This document shows positions 37,581-45,309 of a DNA stretch of 64,000 nt, piece by piece. The stretch is from assembly GCA_025210525.1 (NCBI GenBank), contig JAOARP010000020.1:62001-126000 (forward strand), written 5' to 3'. The position numbers and the translations under genes are program-made. The notes beneath the pieces were generated by a model. The model was not told the origin of the DNA and searched no databases. It worked only from the letters and a program-made list of their open reading frames with translations. Positions within the stretch are counted from its first letter, which is position 1. Each line of letters starts with the position of its first letter. The DNA is from Marinisporobacter sp. (GTDB taxonomy: Bacteria; Bacillota; Clostridia; Peptostreptococcales; Thermotaleaceae).

Positions 37581-37588
37581 TACTTATT

Positions 37589-37619
37589 GAGCGGGAATTT
37601 CCCGCTCTATTATTTTATT
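37589..37619 (+). terminator. Intrinsic terminator after rpsO
   Basis: GAGCGGG (37589-37595), loop AATTT, CCCGCTC (37601-37607), then TATTATTTTATTT. It is a perfect 7-bp GC-rich stem. Some read-through into pnp is likely because the T tract is interrupted. Confidence 0.85.
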
Positions 37620-37709
37620 TAAATGATATAGGGGATTTTTCGTAATTATGTAGGAAATAATATAAAAGACGTCGAATAAGTTCAATAAGTTATAAGGAGG
37701 AGGTAAATA

Positions 37710-39809
37710 ATGGAGAGAACATTCAAAACAACTCTAGGTGGTCGTACCCTTGAAGTTGAAGTAGGAAAAGTAGCACAGCTAGCAAATGGCTCGGCACTAC
37801 TTAGATATGGTGAAACAGTTGTTTTAATTACATCTGTTGCGTCATCTGAACCTAAAACAGGTATTGACTTTTTCCCACTAAGTGTTGACTATGAAGAAAG
37901 ACTTTATTCTGTTGGAAAAATACCTGGAGGTTTTATTAAAAGAGAAGGGAAACCTACAGAAAAAGCAATTCTTACAGCAAGATTGATTGACCGACCAATA
38001 AGACCATTATTCCCAAAAGGATTCAGAAATGATGTACAAGTTGTTACTACAGTTCTTTCTGTAGACCAAGATTGTACGCCAGATGTTGTTGCTATGATTG
38101 GTTCATCTGTTGCTTTATCCATATCAGATATACCTTTTGATGGACCAACAGCTTCAGTGATTGTAGGTTTAATCGATGGGAAATTCATCGTAAACCCTAC
38201 TTTAGAAGAGAGAGAACAAAGTCAGATGCATTTAGTTGTTTCTGGTACAAAAGATGCAATCATGATGGTAGAAGCAGGATCGAATGAAATTTCTGAAAAG
38301 GTTATGCTTGATGGAATATTATTCGCTCATAAAGAAATTAAAAAAGTAGTAGCTTTTATAGAAGAAATTGTTGCAGAAGTTGGTAAACCAAAACAAGAAG
38401 TTGCTTTATATAAGGTTGACGAAGAAATTGAAAAAGAAGTAAGAGCATTTGCTACTGAAAAAATGGTTCAAGCTATTAAAACAGTAGATAAATTGGAACG
38501 AAATGAAAATATGGATCAAGTAAAGGCTGATACATTAGAATATTTTGAAGAAAAATATCCTGAAAATCTTAAAGATGTAAGTGAGACTTTATATCAGATT
38601 ACAAAAGAACAGGTTAGACGAATGATTACAGAGGAAGGAATCAGACCTGATAATCGTGTGGCAGAAGAAATAAGACCAATCTCAAGTGAGGTATCCTTAC
38701 TACCTAGAACCCATGGAACAGGTTTGTTTACTAGAGGTCAAACACAGGTACTTACTGTAGCAACACTAGGAGCTATAGGGGATGCACAGGTAATAGATGG
38801 ACTTGGTGTAGAGGAATCAAAACGTTATATGCATCATTATAATTTCCCACCTTATAGTGTTGGAGAAGCGAGATTCCTAAGAGGACCAGGAAGAAGAGAA
38901 ATAGGACATGGTGCTTTAGCTGAAAGAGCATTAGAGCCTGTAATTCCATCAGAAGAAGATTTCCCTTATACTATCCGATTAGTATCAGAAGTATTAAGTT
39001 CAAATGGTAGTACTTCTCAAGCTTCTGTATGCGGAAGTACGTTAGCACTCCTTGATGCAGGGGTACCAATAAAATCTCCAGTTGCAGGAATTGCAATGGG
39101 ACTTATAAAAGAGGAAAATAATGTAGCAGTTCTTAGTGATATTCAAGGTATGGAAGATTTCTTAGGAGATATGGACTTTAAAGTAGCAGGAACTGCTGAT
39201 GGTATCACAGCTATTCAGATGGATATAAAAATACATGGAATTAATAAAGAAGTACTAGAAAGAGCACTAGAGCAAGCAAGAAAAGGAAGATTACATATTT
39301 TAGGCAAAATGAATGAAGCTATATCAACTCCACGAGAAGAACTTTCTCCATATGCGCCAAGAATTATCAACATTATGATTGATCCTGAAAAAATTAGAAC
39401 GGTAATTGGACCGGGTGGAAAGACTATTAGTAAGATCATTGAAGAGACAAATGTAAAAATAGACATTGAAGATGATGGAAGAGTCTTTATTACAGCTGCC
39501 AATATGGAAGATGGAAATAAAGCTGTAAAAATCATAGAAGGAATTGTAAAGGAAGCAAAAGTTGGAGAGATTTATATGGGAAAAGTTGTTAAAATTTTAA
39601 ACTTTGGAGCTTTCCTTGAAATATTACCTGGTAAAGAAGGGTTATTACATATATCTCAAATTGCTAAAGAAAAAATTCCAAAAGTAGAAGATGTGTTAAA
39701 AGTAGGAGATGAAGTTTTAGTAAAAGTAATTGAAATAGATAAACAAGGAAGAATCAATTTATCTAGAAAAGTTCTTTTAGAAAGCGAACAATCGAAAAAA
39801 GAAGAATAG
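37710..39809 (+). CDS. pnp: Polyribonucleotide nucleotidyltransferase (PNPase)
   Basis: PNPase is the phosphorolytic 3'-5' exoribonuclease of RNA decay. The 699-residue product has two RNase PH-like domains (the second with [18 protein letters not shown] and [14 protein letters not shown]), an all-helical linker between them, a KH domain ([16 protein letters not shown]) and an S1 domain ([20 protein letters not shown]). It is full length. AAGGAGGAGG precedes the ATG. RNase Y, its partner in decay, is encoded at 53240-54778. Confidence 0.99.
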   Translation: MERTFKTTLGGRTLEVEVGKVAQLANGSALLRYGETVVLITSVASSEPKTGIDFFPLSVDYEERLYSVGKIPGGFIKREGKPTEKAILTARLIDRPIRPLFPKGFRNDVQVVTTVLSVDQDCTPDVVAMIGSSVALSISDIPFDGPTASVIVGLIDGKFIVNPTLEEREQSQMHLVVSGTKDAIMMVEAGSNEISEKVMLDGILFAHKEIKKVVAFIEEIVAEVGKPKQEVALYKVDEEIEKEVRAFATEKMVQAIKTVDKLERNENMDQVKADTLEYFEEKYPENLKDVSETLYQITKEQVRRMITEEGIRPDNRVAEEIRPISSEVSLLPRTHGTGLFTRGQTQVLTVATLGAIGDAQVIDGLGVEESKRYMHHYNFPPYSVGEARFLRGPGRREIGHGALAERALEPVIPSEEDFPYTIRLVSEVLSSNGSTSQASVCGSTLALLDAGVPIKSPVAGIAMGLIKEENNVAVLSDIQGMEDFLGDMDFKVAGTADGITAIQMDIKIHGINKEVLERALEQARKGRLHILGKMNEAISTPREELSPYAPRIINIMIDPEKIRTVIGPGGKTISKIIEETNVKIDIEDDGRVFITAANMEDGNKAVKIIEGIVKEAKVGEIYMGKVVKILNFGAFLEILPGKEGLLHISQIAKEKIPKVEDVLKVGDEVLVKVIEIDKQGRINLSRKVLLESEQSKKEE

Positions 39810-39813
39810 AAAG

Positions 39814-39846
39814 CATAAACCAGTAAGGTTTATGTTTTTTTTATTT
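39814..39846 (+). terminator. Intrinsic terminator after pnp
   Basis: CATAAACC (39814-39821), loop AGTAA, GGTTTATG (39827-39834), then eight T residues. It is a perfect 8-bp stem with a strong tract. Confidence 0.92.
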
Positions 39847-39911
39847 TGAGATAAATTTATCGAATAAATGTCTAAAATTTGAATATGAATTCTATGAAAG
39901 GAGGTTGAATA

Positions 39912-40637
39912 ATGAAAATATATGTTATTTCAAAAAAGGCATTTATAACAATTTTCTTGACTTTATTGATTTTAAGCATGTCTTTTATTATTCATATGAT
40001 GAATATGGAAAATAGTAATACTGCATTTTTGGAAGAAAAAGTAGAAGACCCTATTAGATGTGGAGATGTAAATAGCAATAAAATGGCTTTTACATGCAAT
40101 ATAGATTGGGGAAATGAAGAAATCCCCAAGATGTTAGATATTTTTCAAGAAGAGGATATCAAAATAACTTTTTTTATTACAGGAAGATGGGCAGCAAATA
40201 ATGAACAGCTAGTGAAACTTATCCATAGTAAGGGGCATGAGATTGGAAATCATGCCTATAGTCATAAAATGCATAGTAAAATAGGAGAAAAACAAAATTA
40301 TGAGGAAATAAAAAAAACAGAAGATGTTATAGTAAAAATAATAGGTGAAAAACCGAAATATTTTGCGCCACCGGCAGGGGATTATAGTGATATTACCTTG
40401 AAAGTAGCAAAAGACCTTGGATATGAAACTATATTATGGAGTGTAGATACGATTGACTGGAAAGAAGGATCTACTCGAGATCTTATTACGAAGAGAGTAA
40501 TGAAAAAACCTCATAAAGGAGCTATTCTATTAATGCATCCTAGACCTGCTACAGTCGAAGCGTTACCTCATGTGATTGATAAAATAAAAGAAGAAAAAAT
40601 AAAAATAGGAACAGTTTCAGATTTGCTAAAGGAGTAA
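39912..40637 (+). CDS. Membrane-anchored polysaccharide deacetylase (NodB domain), YlxY-like
   Basis: The 241-residue product has an N-terminal TM/signal anchor (about 10-29) and a NodB-homology domain facing outside. Motif 2 is intact (HEIGNHAYSHKMH, the H-xxx-H metal ligands), as are FAPPAGDYS and a C-terminal LLMHPRP His. Motif 1, usually TFDDG, reads CNIDWG, with a single Asp, so metal binding or catalysis may differ. In B. subtilis ylxY occupies the same place after pnpA. Peptidoglycan deacetylase activity is inferred, not shown. Confidence 0.85.
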   Translation: MKIYVISKKAFITIFLTLLILSMSFIIHMMNMENSNTAFLEEKVEDPIRCGDVNSNKMAFTCNIDWGNEEIPKMLDIFQEEDIKITFFITGRWAANNEQLVKLIHSKGHEIGNHAYSHKMHSKIGEKQNYEEIKKTEDVIVKIIGEKPKYFAPPAGDYSDITLKVAKDLGYETILWSVDTIDWKEGSTRDLITKRVMKKPHKGAILLMHPRPATVEALPHVIDKIKEEKIKIGTVSDLLKE

Positions 40638-40698
40638 GAAAATTGTTTTTCTTGATTATTAGGGAATACTAAATTATAATAACTATATGCTATAAACT

Positions 40699-40727
40699 TT
40701 ATAAGGAAACAAAATATTTCATATAAT
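40699..40727 (+). promoter_or_regulatory. Possible promoter of the M16 peptidase gene
   Basis: TATAAT at 40722-40727 has TTATAA 17 bases upstream (40699-40704). The same bases also read as TTATAAG-N14-CATATAAT, a loose match to mother-cell sigma-E promoters. The region is very AT-rich, so a chance match is possible and the sigma class cannot be decided. Confidence 0.35.
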
Positions 40728-40779
40728 GATGAAGCTTTGATAAAATACGAAATGATTAGATTTTAATTAGGAGGAAAAG

Positions 40780-42039
40780 ATGTATCAAAAAATTCGATTA
40801 AGTAATGGTGTAAGAGTTGTATTAGAAAAAATACCACATGTAAAATCCGTTTCACTGGGGTTTTGGGTAAAAACGGGTTCCATTAATGAAAATTTAGATA
40901 ACAATGGTATTACGCATTTTATAGAACATATGCTTTTTAAAGGAACAAAAAATAGGACAGCAAAAGAGATTGCTGAATCAATAGATGATATTGGAGGCCA
41001 ATTAAATGCATTCACAAGCAAGGAATGCACTTGCTATTATGCAAAAGTCTTAGATGACCATATTGGTATAGCTATTGATGTATTAACAGATATGATTTTT
41101 AATTCTACCTTTAATTCTGTAGAAATAGAAAAGGAAAAAAGTGTGGTATTAGAAGAGATTAGTATGTATGAAGATTCTCCTGAAGATAATGCACATGATT
41201 TATTGTCAAGAACCATATTTAAAGAACAATCCTTAGGATTACCAGTTCTAGGCAGAAGAGATACGGTAGGTAGCTTTGATAGAGAAATGCTAATAGAATA
41301 TATGAAAAACTATTATACAGTTGAAAATATGGTTGTATCTATTGCCGGAAATTTTAATGAAGAAGAAATTATTAAGAGGCTTGAGGAGAAATTCAAGAAC
41401 TTTACCAATAAAAGCAATCAACAAAAATCTTTAGATGAACCTAAGTTTATGATAGATACTGGATTTAAATATAAAGATATTGAACAGCTTCATTTATGTA
41501 TATCCTTTCAAGGTGTTCCTTTAAGAAGTGATGATTATTATCCCTTGCTTTTGATGAATACTGTTTTTGGAGGGAGTATGAGCTCTAGGTTATTCCAAAA
41601 TATTAGAGAAGATAAAGGATTAGCCTACTCAATATTTTCTTATCCGTCTGCTTATCAGCAAATAGGACTGTTTACAATTTATGCGGGTATTAATCCTTCT
41701 CAATTAGAAGAAGTAAATTTATTAATCAAGGAAGAAATAAATAAAATAAGAAAAGATGGACTTACAGAAGGGGAATTAATAAAAGCTAAAGAACAACTAA
41801 AAGGAAATTATATATTAGGACTAGAGAGTACAAGTAGTAGAATGTTATCTATTGGAAAATCAGAATTATTTTTAGAAAAAATATATTCACAAAAGGAAGT
41901 TTTAGAAAAGATAGATAATATAAAAATGGAAGACATAAGAAATGTTATTGATAAGATTTTTGTATTAGATCAAGCTACTGTAGCAGTTGTTGGGAAAGTA
42001 GATCAAGAAAGAAAAGTAAATGAACTTTTAAAAGCTTAA
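40780..42039 (+). CDS. M16-family zinc peptidase (MlpA/PqqL-like)
   Basis: The 419-residue product is a single-chain M16B peptidase. It has the inverted zinc motif HxxEH in GITHFIEHMLFKGT (about residues 45-58), the downstream glutamate in VLEEISMYEDSPED, and the C-terminal M16 half with MNTVFGGSMSSRLFQNIREDKGLAYS. The length matches processing-peptidase-like bacterial proteins. B. subtilis MlpA (YmxG), encoded between ylxY and ymxH, is the positional counterpart and has been linked to extracellular protease regulation. No signal peptide is seen, so it is probably cytoplasmic. Confidence 0.92.
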   Translation: MYQKIRLSNGVRVVLEKIPHVKSVSLGFWVKTGSINENLDNNGITHFIEHMLFKGTKNRTAKEIAESIDDIGGQLNAFTSKECTCYYAKVLDDHIGIAIDVLTDMIFNSTFNSVEIEKEKSVVLEEISMYEDSPEDNAHDLLSRTIFKEQSLGLPVLGRRDTVGSFDREMLIEYMKNYYTVENMVVSIAGNFNEEEIIKRLEEKFKNFTNKSNQQKSLDEPKFMIDTGFKYKDIEQLHLCISFQGVPLRSDDYYPLLLMNTVFGGSMSSRLFQNIREDKGLAYSIFSYPSAYQQIGLFTIYAGINPSQLEEVNLLIKEEINKIRKDGLTEGELIKAKEQLKGNYILGLESTSSRMLSIGKSELFLEKIYSQKEVLEKIDNIKMEDIRNVIDKIFVLDQATVAVVGKVDQERKVNELLKA

Positions 42040-42066
42040 GATGTTAGCGAGAGCTAATGTCTTTTT
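42040..42066 (+). terminator. Small hairpin between the M16 peptidase gene and dut
   Basis: GATGTTAGC (42040-42048), loop GAGA, GCTAATGTC (42053-42061), including two G-U pairs, then TTTTT. It is a weak terminator or attenuator immediately before the dut ribosome site. Confidence 0.6.
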
Positions 42067-42086
42067 CATTGTTGGGAGGAAAAAGG

Positions 42087-42521
42087 ATGCACAAAATAAA
42101 AATAAAAACAAAAGATAGTGAAATGTTACCTAAGTATGAAACAGCTGGATCAGCAGGAATGGATCTACGAGCAGATATAAAAGAAGAGATTGAATTAAAG
42201 CCTGGAAAGAGAGTGTTAGTTCCTACAGGGATTAGTATTGAATTACCTGAAGGATTAGAGGCGCAGGTAAGAGCAAGAAGCGGGCTTGCAGTAAAATTTG
42301 GCATTGGATTAGTAAATGGTGTAGGAACAATTGACAGTGATTATAGAGGAGAAATAAAAGTACCCCTTATTAATTGGGGAGAAGAGCCATTTATAATTTC
42401 TCCTAAGGATAGAATTGCTCAGTTAGTGATTTGTAAATATGAAAAAATTACATGGGAGAGAGTTAATGGATTAGATGAAACTAATAGAGGAGCAGGAGGG
42501 TTTGGACATACAGGTATTTAA
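42087..42521 (+). CDS. dut: Deoxyuridine 5'-triphosphate nucleotidohydrolase (trimeric dUTPase)
   Basis: dUTPase hydrolyses dUTP to dUMP, keeping uracil out of DNA and supplying thymidylate synthesis. The ATG at 42087 (MHKIKIKTKDSEMLPKYET) follows GGGAGGA at 42074-42080. A longer frame upstream lies across a hairpin. The 144-residue product has all five trimeric dUTPase motifs: AGSAGMDLRAD, RSGLAVKFG, VGTIDSDYRGEIKV, DRIAQLVI and NRGAGGFGHTG. Confidence 0.98.
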   Translation: MHKIKIKTKDSEMLPKYETAGSAGMDLRADIKEEIELKPGKRVLVPTGISIELPEGLEAQVRARSGLAVKFGIGLVNGVGTIDSDYRGEIKVPLINWGEEPFIISPKDRIAQLVICKYEKITWERVNGLDETNRGAGGFGHTGI

Positions 42522-42570
42522 GTGTAATAATGCAGATTTTTAGAAAATAGAATAGAGTAACAATATATAT

Positions 42571-42618
42571 AAATGTGTGAGGACAAATATTTAATAGGCT
42601 CACACATTTATTATTAAT
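42571..42618 (+). terminator. Intrinsic terminator after dut
   Basis: AAATGTGTGAG (42571-42581) and CTCACACATTT (42599-42609) form a perfect 11-bp stem around a 17-base loop. ATTATTAATAA follows. The tract is weak, so termination efficiency is uncertain. Confidence 0.65.
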
Positions 42619-42631
42619 AAGGGGGATAAAA

Positions 42632-42901
42632 ATGAGATTAAGCAAATTAGGAGGAAAAGAGATTGTAAACCTAAGTGATGGTGGAAGATTAGGGGTTTTA
42701 GCGGAATCAGAGTTATTGATAGATGAAAGAAATGGAAAAATAAGAGCCGTATTAGTACCATCTTTTAGAAATCAATTTTCTATTTTTCAAGATAAAAATT
42801 TTGTTGAAATTCCATGGAATTGTGTCCGAAAAATAGGAAATGATATGATTATTATAGAGTTAGAAGAAGAAGGCTTTTCAAAAGGTAGATTTTCTTTATA
42901 A
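42632..42901 (+). CDS. YlmC/YmxH-family PRC-barrel sporulation protein
   Basis: The 89-residue product is a small beta-barrel protein of the YlmC/YmxH family: MRLSKLGGKEIVNLSDGGRLG, then ELLIDERNGKIRAVLVP and VEIPWNCVRKIGNDMIIIEL. Members occur mainly in endospore formers and are annotated as sporulation proteins. The molecular role is unknown. GGGGGAT precedes the ATG. The position before dapG matches ymxH in B. subtilis. Confidence 0.88.
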   Translation: MRLSKLGGKEIVNLSDGGRLGVLAESELLIDERNGKIRAVLVPSFRNQFSIFQDKNFVEIPWNCVRKIGNDMIIIELEEEGFSKGRFSL

Positions 42902-43044
42902 GAATAAATTATAAAAATTTACATGGACTTATCCCTAAAATACCTTATTTAGCATAATATAAATAGTAGTAGTGGTAAAAATGTATAGATGTTTTTGTTA
43001 ATTTGTGCTAATATATAGGTAATGATTTGGTTAGGGGGAAAGGT

Positions 43045-44265
43045 ATGGATATCATTATTCAAAAATTTGGTGGAACTTCAGTAGCAACAAAAGAGCTTAG
43101 AGAAAAAGTAGCTCGTAAAGTAATTGCTACAAAAAAAACAGGAAAATATCCGATCGTAGTTGTTTCTGCAATTGGAAGAAGTGGAGCACCTTATGCAACG
43201 GATACATTAATAAATTTTGCAAATGATGCTTATAAAGAATATGATAGCAGAGAGCTTGATATGATCATGGCTTGTGGTGAAATTATTTCTGCTGTTATTT
43301 TGTCAAATACTATTAAATTTATGGGATACAAAGGGATTGCCTTAACAGGATACCAAGCAGGTATTATGACCGATGATTGTTATGGGGATGCCGAAGTCCT
43401 TAAAGTTGATCCTAAAAATATTTTAGATTTATTAAGACGAGGTTATATTCCTGTAGTTACAGGATTTCAGGGAGCAACAGAAAAAGGCGATATTACAACA
43501 CTAGGGCGAGGGGGAAGTGATACATCAGCAACAATACTTGGAGAAGCTCTAAAGGCTAGTATGGTTGAAATATATACAGATGTAGATGGTGTAATGACAG
43601 CAGACCCTAGGCTTGTGGCGGAAGCAAAAGTAATAGATCATATAGGCTATGATGAAATTTATCAAATGGCTGAAGATGGTGCGAAAGTAGTTCATCCTAG
43701 AGCTGTAGCTATTGCGAAAAGAGGAAATATTCCTTTGAAGATAAAAAACACCTTATCTGATGCTCCAGGAACCATTATTCATCATGAGGGAACATACAAT
43801 AATAAATATAGTAAAAATATATCAGAAGAAAAGATTTTGACAGCTATAGCACATAAAAACAATATTCATCAAGTGAGTGTATATTTTGAAGACTCTGTAG
43901 AACTGAATGAATTATTGATGAATGAATTAACGAATAAGCAAATAAGCATCGATTTGATTAATTTTTTTATTGATAAAAAAGTATTCACGATTGAGTCAAA
44001 AGATTTAGAAAAAGTAGAAAAAATGTTAAAGGAAAATGGATTCGAATATAATATCATAAAAAATTGTAGTAAAATAACAGTTATAGGAAATGCCATGAGA
44101 GGGATACCAGGAGTTATGGCGAAAATTGTAAAAAGCTTATCAAGAGAAGCGGTGAAAATTTTACAAACTTCTGATTCCCATAATACAATTTCATGTTTAG
44201 TGAGTAATAAGGATACACAAAAAGCAGTAAATATTCTCCATAAAGAATTTAATCTCTCAAAATAG
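43045..44265 (+). CDS. dapG: Aspartate kinase (DapG type)
   Basis: Aspartokinase phosphorylates aspartate at the entry to diaminopimelate/lysine, threonine and methionine synthesis. The ATG at 43045 (MDIIIQKFGGTSVAT) follows AGGGGGAAAGG. The upstream TTG at 43027 is not needed. The 406-residue product has the kinase signature QKFGGTSVAT, GRGGSDTSATILGEAL and YTDVDGVMTADPR, followed by two ACT domains (about 265-400) for feedback control. Synteny (before tepA) matches B. subtilis dapG, the DAP-sensitive isozyme. The effector here is inferred. Confidence 0.95.
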   Translation: MDIIIQKFGGTSVATKELREKVARKVIATKKTGKYPIVVVSAIGRSGAPYATDTLINFANDAYKEYDSRELDMIMACGEIISAVILSNTIKFMGYKGIALTGYQAGIMTDDCYGDAEVLKVDPKNILDLLRRGYIPVVTGFQGATEKGDITTLGRGGSDTSATILGEALKASMVEIYTDVDGVMTADPRLVAEAKVIDHIGYDEIYQMAEDGAKVVHPRAVAIAKRGNIPLKIKNTLSDAPGTIIHHEGTYNNKYSKNISEEKILTAIAHKNNIHQVSVYFEDSVELNELLMNELTNKQISIDLINFFIDKKVFTIESKDLEKVEKMLKENGFEYNIIKNCSKITVIGNAMRGIPGVMAKIVKSLSREAVKILQTSDSHNTISCLVSNKDTQKAVNILHKEFNLSK

Positions 44266-44271
44266 ATTTTA

Positions 44272-44311
44272 AAAACTACTATACTTAAACAGTATAGTAG
44301 TTTTTTTATTG
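44272..44311 (+). terminator. Intrinsic terminator after dapG
   Basis: AAAACTACTATACT (44272-44285) and AGTATAGTAGTTTT (44291-44304) form a perfect 14-bp stem with loop TAAAC. The T run continues to 44307. Confidence 0.92.
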
Positions 44312-44388
44312 GAAAAAATAAATGAAAGGAATAGGTAATAATTATGTTTTATTACTAGATTTCGAAATATATTAAACAGGAGGATCAA

Positions 44389-45156
44389 ATGATGAATAAT
44401 GATTATAAAACAATAGGGCAAATTCCTAAGAAAGAAGGAAATCCTAAAGAACCTATTATACAACCTAAATTAACACTAGACCCAAAGGTGGAGAATGTAA
44501 AGGATATGGGTAATCATGGTATTCCTGACATGATTAGCAATATACATTATCTTACAATTATTGGACATATTGAAGGGCATATGGTAGCACCTCCACAAAA
44601 TAAATCAACAAAATATGAACACATTATTCCTCAATTAATTGCAGTAGAGGAAAATCCTAAAATAGAGGGAATGCTTACAGTACTTAACACAGTAGGAGGA
44701 GATGTGGAAGCAGGACTAGCTCTTGCAGAGATGATTTCAAGCATATCAAAGCCTACAGTTTCATTAGTATTGGGAGGAGGTCATAGCATTGGTGTTCCAT
44801 TAGCTACTGCTAGTGACTACTCCTTTATTGCTAAAACGGCTACCATGACGATACATCCTATTAGAATGAATGGACTTGTTATAGGTGTTCCACAAACTTT
44901 TAAATATTTCCAGAAAATGCAAGAAAGGATTATTCAGTTTATTACAAGAACCTCTAAAGTACCTAGAGATACAATCGTAAAGTTAATGACAGAAACAGAT
45001 GAAATCGCCAATGATGTAGGGACAATATTAATAGGAGATGAGGCAGTACAAAGAGGTCTAATAGATCAAGTCGGTGGATTACATGCTGCTATGATGAAAT
45101 TAAAAGAAATGATTCATTTAAAAAATCAAAGTGAGGTACAACAGAATTTACAATAG
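44389..45156 (+). CDS. tepA: ClpP-fold protein TepA (translocation-enhancing protein)
   Basis: The 255-residue product is a ClpP/crotonase-like serine peptidase homologue. A polar N-terminus (residues 1-55) precedes LTIIGHIEGH, LNTVGGDVEAGLALAEMIS, and the putative nucleophile serine in LGGGHSIGVPLATASD. A downstream His lies in MTIHPIRMNG. B. subtilis TepA is linked to protein translocation and spore germination/outgrowth proteins. AGGAGGATC precedes the ATG. A second ATG at 44392 is equally usable. It sits between dapG and ftsK/spoIIIE, as in Bacillus. Confidence 0.93.
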   Translation: MMNNDYKTIGQIPKKEGNPKEPIIQPKLTLDPKVENVKDMGNHGIPDMISNIHYLTIIGHIEGHMVAPPQNKSTKYEHIIPQLIAVEENPKIEGMLTVLNTVGGDVEAGLALAEMISSISKPTVSLVLGGGHSIGVPLATASDYSFIAKTATMTIHPIRMNGLVIGVPQTFKYFQKMQERIIQFITRTSKVPRDTIVKLMTETDEIANDVGTILIGDEAVQRGLIDQVGGLHAAMMKLKEMIHLKNQSEVQQNLQ

Positions 45157-45176
45157 AATAATTTAAACCCTTATGT

Positions 45177-45228
45177 TATAATAACAATGTTAAAGTGTTA
45201 ATATGGATGATATTGACACTTTATTTTT
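45177..45228 (+). promoter_or_regulatory. Extended -10 promoter followed at once by a terminator hairpin, upstream of ftsK
   Basis: TGtTATAAT (TATAAT at 45177-45182) is an extended -10 element without an obvious -35. Just after the expected start, AAAGTGTTAATAT (45192-45204) pairs with ATATTGACACTTT (45210-45222), then ATTTTTG. The hairpin may be the tepA terminator, an attenuator for ftsK, or both. Confidence 0.5.
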
Positions 45229-45262
45229 GTGCATGAACCATACCTTGCATTTACTAGTTTTT

Positions 45263-45286
45263 AGCACAGTTCATCTGTGCTTTTTC
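45263..45286 (+). terminator. Second hairpin in the ftsK leader
   Basis: AGCACAG (45263-45269), loop TTCAT, CTGTGCT (45275-45281), then TTTTCT. It is a canonical intrinsic terminator shape placed only 12 bases before the ftsK ribosome site AGGAGGTGA. Confidence 0.75.
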
Positions 45287-45309
45287 TAATAAGAATAGGA
45301 GGTGACTTT

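Noticed and set aside
40699-40727. Sigma-E promoter for the M16 peptidase
   Set aside because: The match is loose and the same bases fit an ordinary TATAAT promoter in AT-rich DNA, so a mother-cell assignment is not supportable. It is listed only as a possible promoter.
42901-43044. Lysine riboswitch upstream of aspartokinase
   Set aside because: The gap is only about 143 bases and shows no lysine-element pairing pattern or terminator.
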